Below, piece by piece: positions 60,854 through 64,000 of a stretch of DNA of 64,000 bases. This DNA comes from Geitlerinema sp. BBD 1991-9 (lineage in GTDB: Bacteria > Cyanobacteriota > Cyanobacteriia > Cyanobacteriales > Geitlerinemataceae). Position 1 is the stretch's first letter. Each line of letters opens with the position of its first letter. A model generated the notes under the pieces. The model saw nothing but the letters and a program-made list of their open reading frames with translations. It made no database searches and was not told the DNA's origin. The DNA is taken from positions 62,001 to 126,000 of the forward strand of contig LWRO01000005.1 of the NCBI GenBank assembly GCA_001657325.1. The letters are read 5' to 3'. The position numbers and the translations under genes were made by a program.

Positions 60854-61675
60854 CTACTGAATCTCAACCGTTGTTGCGTACTCGTAACCTCGGAAGTTAG
60901 AGGGAAATTCGAGAGTGTACTCGCCATTTTGAGGTAGCTGCCCCGACCACGTCGGCTGGTTTTGCATCCCTGCCCCTCCCGTCAATTCTTTTCCAGTTGG
61001 CGACATCACGAGCGGTAACGGCCCTTCCGTCGCCGTGAGGGTCATCGTTTGTCCCTCAAAGGCGTCGAGATAATACTGATGGATTCCCGCTCCGATGAAA
61101 CGATCTCGAAGGGTGGCAGACGCGGTGTTGGTGGCAAACTCGACCCGCGCGACTTTCTCGTTGCAACCGCTATCGGTGAGGTTTTGAAAGATCCAGCCTG
61201 GGACGGGATCGCTAATTTTCCACCAATCGCCCTCTTCTCCCTCGATCGAAACGAACACGCCGTTATCGAGCTGTCCGATGATGTTTCCGTCGGCGACTTG
61301 CGGCGTCGATCGAACGTTGAGAGGCGCGTCGGGATCGTCAACTCGTGCCATCGTCGTCAAGCAACTCACCACGCGCACAGCAGCGGCTTCGGGTTCGGCC
61401 GGTTCCGGCGTGGTCGTCGGTTCCGGCGTGGGTGTCGTGGGGATCGTAGCCGGGGACTGCTCGACGGGTTCCGGCGTGGGCGTTGCAGTGGGTGCTGCGG
61501 TGGGTGTTTCCGTGGGTGTTTCCGTGGGAACCGTAACGTCAGGAACCGCTGTCTCGGAGGGAATTGGCGAAGGGGTGGGATCGGAAACTGTCGTCTCAGA
61601 AGGATTGCGACAGCTACTCAATCCCCACAACACGGAAAGGGCAACGATCGAAGCAAGCGATTGGGAAAATTTCAT
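60854..61675 (-). CDS. SH3-domain lipoprotein with a Thr/Pro/Glu-rich linker
   Basis: A 273-residue exported protein. The lipobox is LWGLSSC at residues 16-22 of the frame that begins at ATG 61675, so it should be anchored in a membrane after cleavage. The linker is a long Thr/Pro/Glu/Ala-rich tract (about 28-105, TPTPEPTTTPEP units). A bacterial SH3 domain (about 117-175) follows, shown by LNVRSTPQVADGNIIGQLDNG and WWKIS; such domains often bind peptidoglycan. The C-terminal part (about 180-270) is beta-rich, with YLDAFEGQTMTLTA and YEYATTVEI, similar to inhibitor-like or carbohydrate-associated beta domains. A longer frame to 61729 has no signal and is rejected. Function unknown; a wall-associated role is likely. 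Confidence 0.8.
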   Translation of the reverse strand: MKFSQSLASIVALSVLWGLSSCRNPSETTVSDPTPSPIPSETAVPDVTVPTETPTETPTAAPTATPTPEPVEQSPATIPTTPTPEPTTTPEPAEPEAAAVRVVSCLTTMARVDDPDAPLNVRSTPQVADGNIIGQLDNGVFVSIEGEEGDWWKISDPVPGWIFQNLTDSGCNEKVARVEFATNTASATLRDRFIGAGIHQYYLDAFEGQTMTLTATEGPLPLVMSPTGKELTGGAGMQNQPTWSGQLPQNGEYTLEFPSNFRGYEYATTVEIQ

Positions 61676-62197
61676 GGGATCGGGAGCGTTGAGCCACGAA
61701 CGAGTGCCGAGTGGGCGCATCGAGCGCATCTAGTCTAAGGAAAATGCTATCGCTTCAGGCAAACTCGTAGCGAGGTTAGACCTGCTGTCAATTATACGCC
61801 CGCCAGACAGGCTCCCTTCAAATCATCTGGTGTTCGACGAGTCCTCTTCCTTCATTCTCCCGCCGATCCGATCGAAAACGATCGAAAATGAGTGGGGATC
61901 TGGGGCTTGCCGTCGTTCCAAGGTTGTTGGTGGGAGAGATGGTTGCGATCGATAAATCGATCTGTTCTTTACAAATTGTAATCAAATAGATGCGGAGACT
62001 GATGGCCTCCCTTCGATGGATTGCCTATAGTTTGGCGTCGGGAATTTTCCGTGAAATCGCCAATTTTTAGCTTCGGTTTTACGAAGATTTAGAATTTATT
62101 TATAATAAAGCAAATCATAATTGGTCGATTCGATTGCACGAGCTAAACTGCTCGTTTTTAGAAATCGAGCGCAAATCGAAAAAAAGGGCGGTTGACG
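61676..62197. other. Divergent intergenic region of SH3 lipoprotein and GAF sensor
   Basis: 522 bp, AT-rich toward the right side (62040-62130). Several TCGATC palindromes lie in 61850-61960. No gene or clear promoter element is identified; both genes should have promoters here. Confidence 0.4.
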
Positions 62198-64000
62198 ATG
62201 GAGCGAGAAAGATCGATGAACGTAGAAAAGCAAACGCCAGAAGAGCAAACGCAAGATCTCAAAAAGCGCCTCGATCGAGAGGTCTTGTTACATCGAATGA
62301 CCAATCGCATTCGGCAATCCCTGGAGCTGCAAGAGATTCTGAATGCGGCGGCGCTGGAAACACGAGCTTTTCTCGACGTCGATCGCGTGAAAATCTATCG
62401 CTTCAACGCGGATGAGAGTGGAGAAGTTGTGGCGGAATCCGTAAATTCGGGGCGGTTGCCCTCGCTGCTCGGACTGACATTTCCGGCGGATGACATCCCC
62501 CAAGACGCACGGCGTAGCTTCGTCAAAGAGCGAACGCGAATGATTATCGACGTGCATCGACGCTCCGTCGGCTCGAGTGCGGCTGAGGGAGGCAATATTC
62601 CCTCAAACTACCGAGTCCTCGATTCCTGTCACGCCGAATATCTCACGTCGATGGGTGTTGCCTCGTCGTTGTGCGTTCCCATCCTGAACGGCCAGCAATT
62701 GTGGGGATTGCTCGTAGCTCACCACGTCGAACCCCGTCAGTACGATCGAGTCACACTGCAACTGGTGCAATCGATCGTCGATCAACTCTCGATCGCCATC
62801 GCTCACTCAGAACTCCTCGAGAAAACGCGCCGCCAAACCCGCCGTCAAGCTACTGTCAACCGCATTTCTGCACTCTTGCACGCCCAACCAACTGTCGAAC
62901 TCGAAGCAGCACTCAGCGCAACCGTTTCAGCCCTCGACGGTATCGGAGGACGGCTGTACGTCGCCGCAACTCCCCCCCTTCACGTCTGCAGTGGCGTTAG
63001 TCCCGACTTTACCCCAGAGAGCGATTTTGTCCGAGCGTGCCAGCAATGGTGGTACGCACAAGGCAATCCGAATAACAGTTCCCAATCCAAGCCGATTCTC
63101 GAGACGGGAAGCCTACACGCGATCTCCGAACTCGATGACGTCGCCGAGGCCTTTAGCGATCTTGGCATTCGCGGGCTACTCGTCTTACCGCTACACTACC
63201 GGCAGCAGTTCCTCGGGTATCTGAGTGTCTTTCGACCCGAAACCGATACGGAAATTTGGTGGGCGGGACAGTTCGATCCCCACGAACGCCAGCAACGTCC
63301 GCGTCAGTCTTTTGCAGCTTGGCGACAACTCAAACGCGGCCAGTGTCAACCCTGGACCCAAGACGATCGACTATTAGCCTCGGAACTCAGCGAACGGTTT
63401 GCCTCGGCGATCCAACAACACTTACTTTATCGGGAAATCCAAACCCTCAACGCCAACCTCGAGCGACAGGTCGCCGAACGAACCGCCCAACTCCAAAAAT
63501 CGCTCGAACTCACAGAAGCTCTCACGCATATCGCCGATCGCATTCGCAGTCGCCTCGATACCGATACAATTCTCAACACCATCGTCAGCGAAGTGCGCGA
63601 TCTGCTCGATACCGATCGCGTGGTCGTTTACCAACTGCAAGACGAGAACCGAGGCAAAATTACCGTTGAAGACGTGCGCGAACCCTGGAAATCGATTCTC
63701 GGGACAGAGACCCCAACGGGCTGCTTCCCCTCAACGACCCGACACAAATACCAAACCGGGGGGGCGACCGCCATCGACGATATCGATCGAGCCGATTTGA
63801 GTCCCTGTCACTACGAATTTCTCGCCGACCTCCAAATCCGCGCCAGCCTTATCGTTCCCGTTCGTCGAGATGAAGAGCTGTGGGGATTAATCGTCGCTCA
63901 CGAATGCCAGGGGCCCCGTCAATGGCGCACGCGGGAAGTTGAAGTGGTCGAACACTTGGCTCAACAAGCCGCCATTGCTATTGCCCAAGCCGAACTCTTC
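62198..64000 (+). CDS. Multi-GAF photoreceptor-like sensor, 3' end outside the window
   Basis: At least 601 residues, open at the window end. A helical N-terminus leads to GAF1 (about 38-205), which has the phytochrome-like motif FPADDIPQDARR and the bilin-site motif DSCHAEYLTSMGV with Cys144. A second, divergent GAF-like region (about 215-405) has LVLPLHYRQQFLGYLSVFRP and no CH motif. A coiled coil (EIQTLNANLERQVAERTAQLQKSLELTEALTHIADRI, 410-450) follows, then GAF3 (about 455-601), with SPCHYEFLADLQIRASLIVPV carrying Cys537-His, typical of cyanobacteriochromes. Two bilin-binding GAFs suggest a dual-colour light sensor; the output domain, probably a histidine kinase, lies beyond the window. 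ATG 62198 is chosen, with ATG 62216 as an alternative. Colour cannot be predicted. Confidence 0.82.
   Translation, partial: MERERSMNVEKQTPEEQTQDLKKRLDREVLLHRMTNRIRQSLELQEILNAAALETRAFLDVDRVKIYRFNADESGEVVAESVNSGRLPSLLGLTFPADDIPQDARRSFVKERTRMIIDVHRRSVGSSAAEGGNIPSNYRVLDSCHAEYLTSMGVASSLCVPILNGQQLWGLLVAHHVEPRQYDRVTLQLVQSIVDQLSIAIAHSELLEKTRRQTRRQATVNRISALLHAQPTVELEAALSATVSALDGIGGRLYVAATPPLHVCSGVSPDFTPESDFVRACQQWWYAQGNPNNSSQSKPILETGSLHAISELDDVAEAFSDLGIRGLLVLPLHYRQQFLGYLSVFRPETDTEIWWAGQFDPHERQQRPRQSFAAWRQLKRGQCQPWTQDDRLLASELSERFASAIQQHLLYREIQTLNANLERQVAERTAQLQKSLELTEALTHIADRIRSRLDTDTILNTIVSEVRDLLDTDRVVVYQLQDENRGKITVEDVREPWKSILGTETPTGCFPSTTRHKYQTGGATAIDDIDRADLSPCHYEFLADLQIRASLIVPVRRDEELWGLIVAHECQGPRQWRTREVEVVEHLAQQAAIAIAQAELF

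Overview
The window is chromosomal DNA of a cyanobacterium. The evidence is a complete urtABCDE urea transporter behind a canonical NtcA-type promoter, a CBS-CP12 protein, an SpkB-like kinase with a Cys motif and pentapeptide tail, a CYP120-like P450, HpsE-like glycosyltransferases, a bilin-type multi-GAF sensor, and very frequent CGATCG (HIP1-core) palindromes. Most of these palindromes are flanked as TCGATCGA rather than the classical GCGATCGC. HpsE-like proteins suggest a filamentous, hormogonium-forming type, but I cannot name the genus. I saw no rRNA, tRNA, CRISPR array, prophage or intact transposase.

Region 1 (1-11.5 kb): a truncated MFS transporter on the minus strand is followed by six plus-strand genes. 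They are an LSDAT-type SLOG protein, a two-helix SLATT/DUF4231 membrane protein, a Cache domain fused to what looks like a complete pentameric ligand-gated channel, two duplicated C39-like proteins (one fused to a GH19-like hydrolase), and a TIR-TM-WD40 protein with 14 WD repeats. This is the most unusual part of the window. The first three genes look like a nucleotide/ligand-responsive membrane system, and the whole block could be a signalling or conflict island.

Region 2 (11.5-21.2 kb): mostly housekeeping and envelope genes: KDPG-type aldolase, small secreted proteins, a large MscS channel, a PlsY-PEP-synthase-like fusion, prepilin peptidase with a structured leader, and a pentapeptide protein.

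Region 3 (21.4-27 kb): the urt operon. NtcA control under nitrogen limitation is strongly suggested by a GTA-N8-TAC box exactly 22 nt ahead of a TAN3T -10 element.

Region 4 (27-36.3 kb): a TPR protein, coaE overlapped by a SAM-hydrolase-like gene, an SpkB-like kinase next to another pentapeptide protein, a DUF218 protein, two adjacent secreted peptidoglycan-binding proteins with Asp-Pro-Tyr and Cys-Tyr-Asp-Pro repeats, and an ABC exporter.

Region 5 (36.3-50.5 kb): a MITE with perfect 12-bp ends and a 9-bp target duplication, a secreted low-complexity protein, three glycosyltransferases (two HpsE-like), a ribulokinase-like FGGY kinase, an AT-rich patch with a DUF4114 protein and a GT-C-type membrane protein, pcrA, an EEP-family phosphatase/nuclease, a mini NfeD protein and a SanA-like protein.

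Region 6 (50.5-64 kb): an RTX-type repeat protein, CBS-CP12, two more pentapeptide proteins, a ClC-CBS-USP protein with Gln at the gating-Glu position, an SDR epimerase, a MITE-like palindrome, a short basic ORF, a P450, an SH3 lipoprotein, and the start of a multi-GAF photoreceptor-like sensor that runs off the end.
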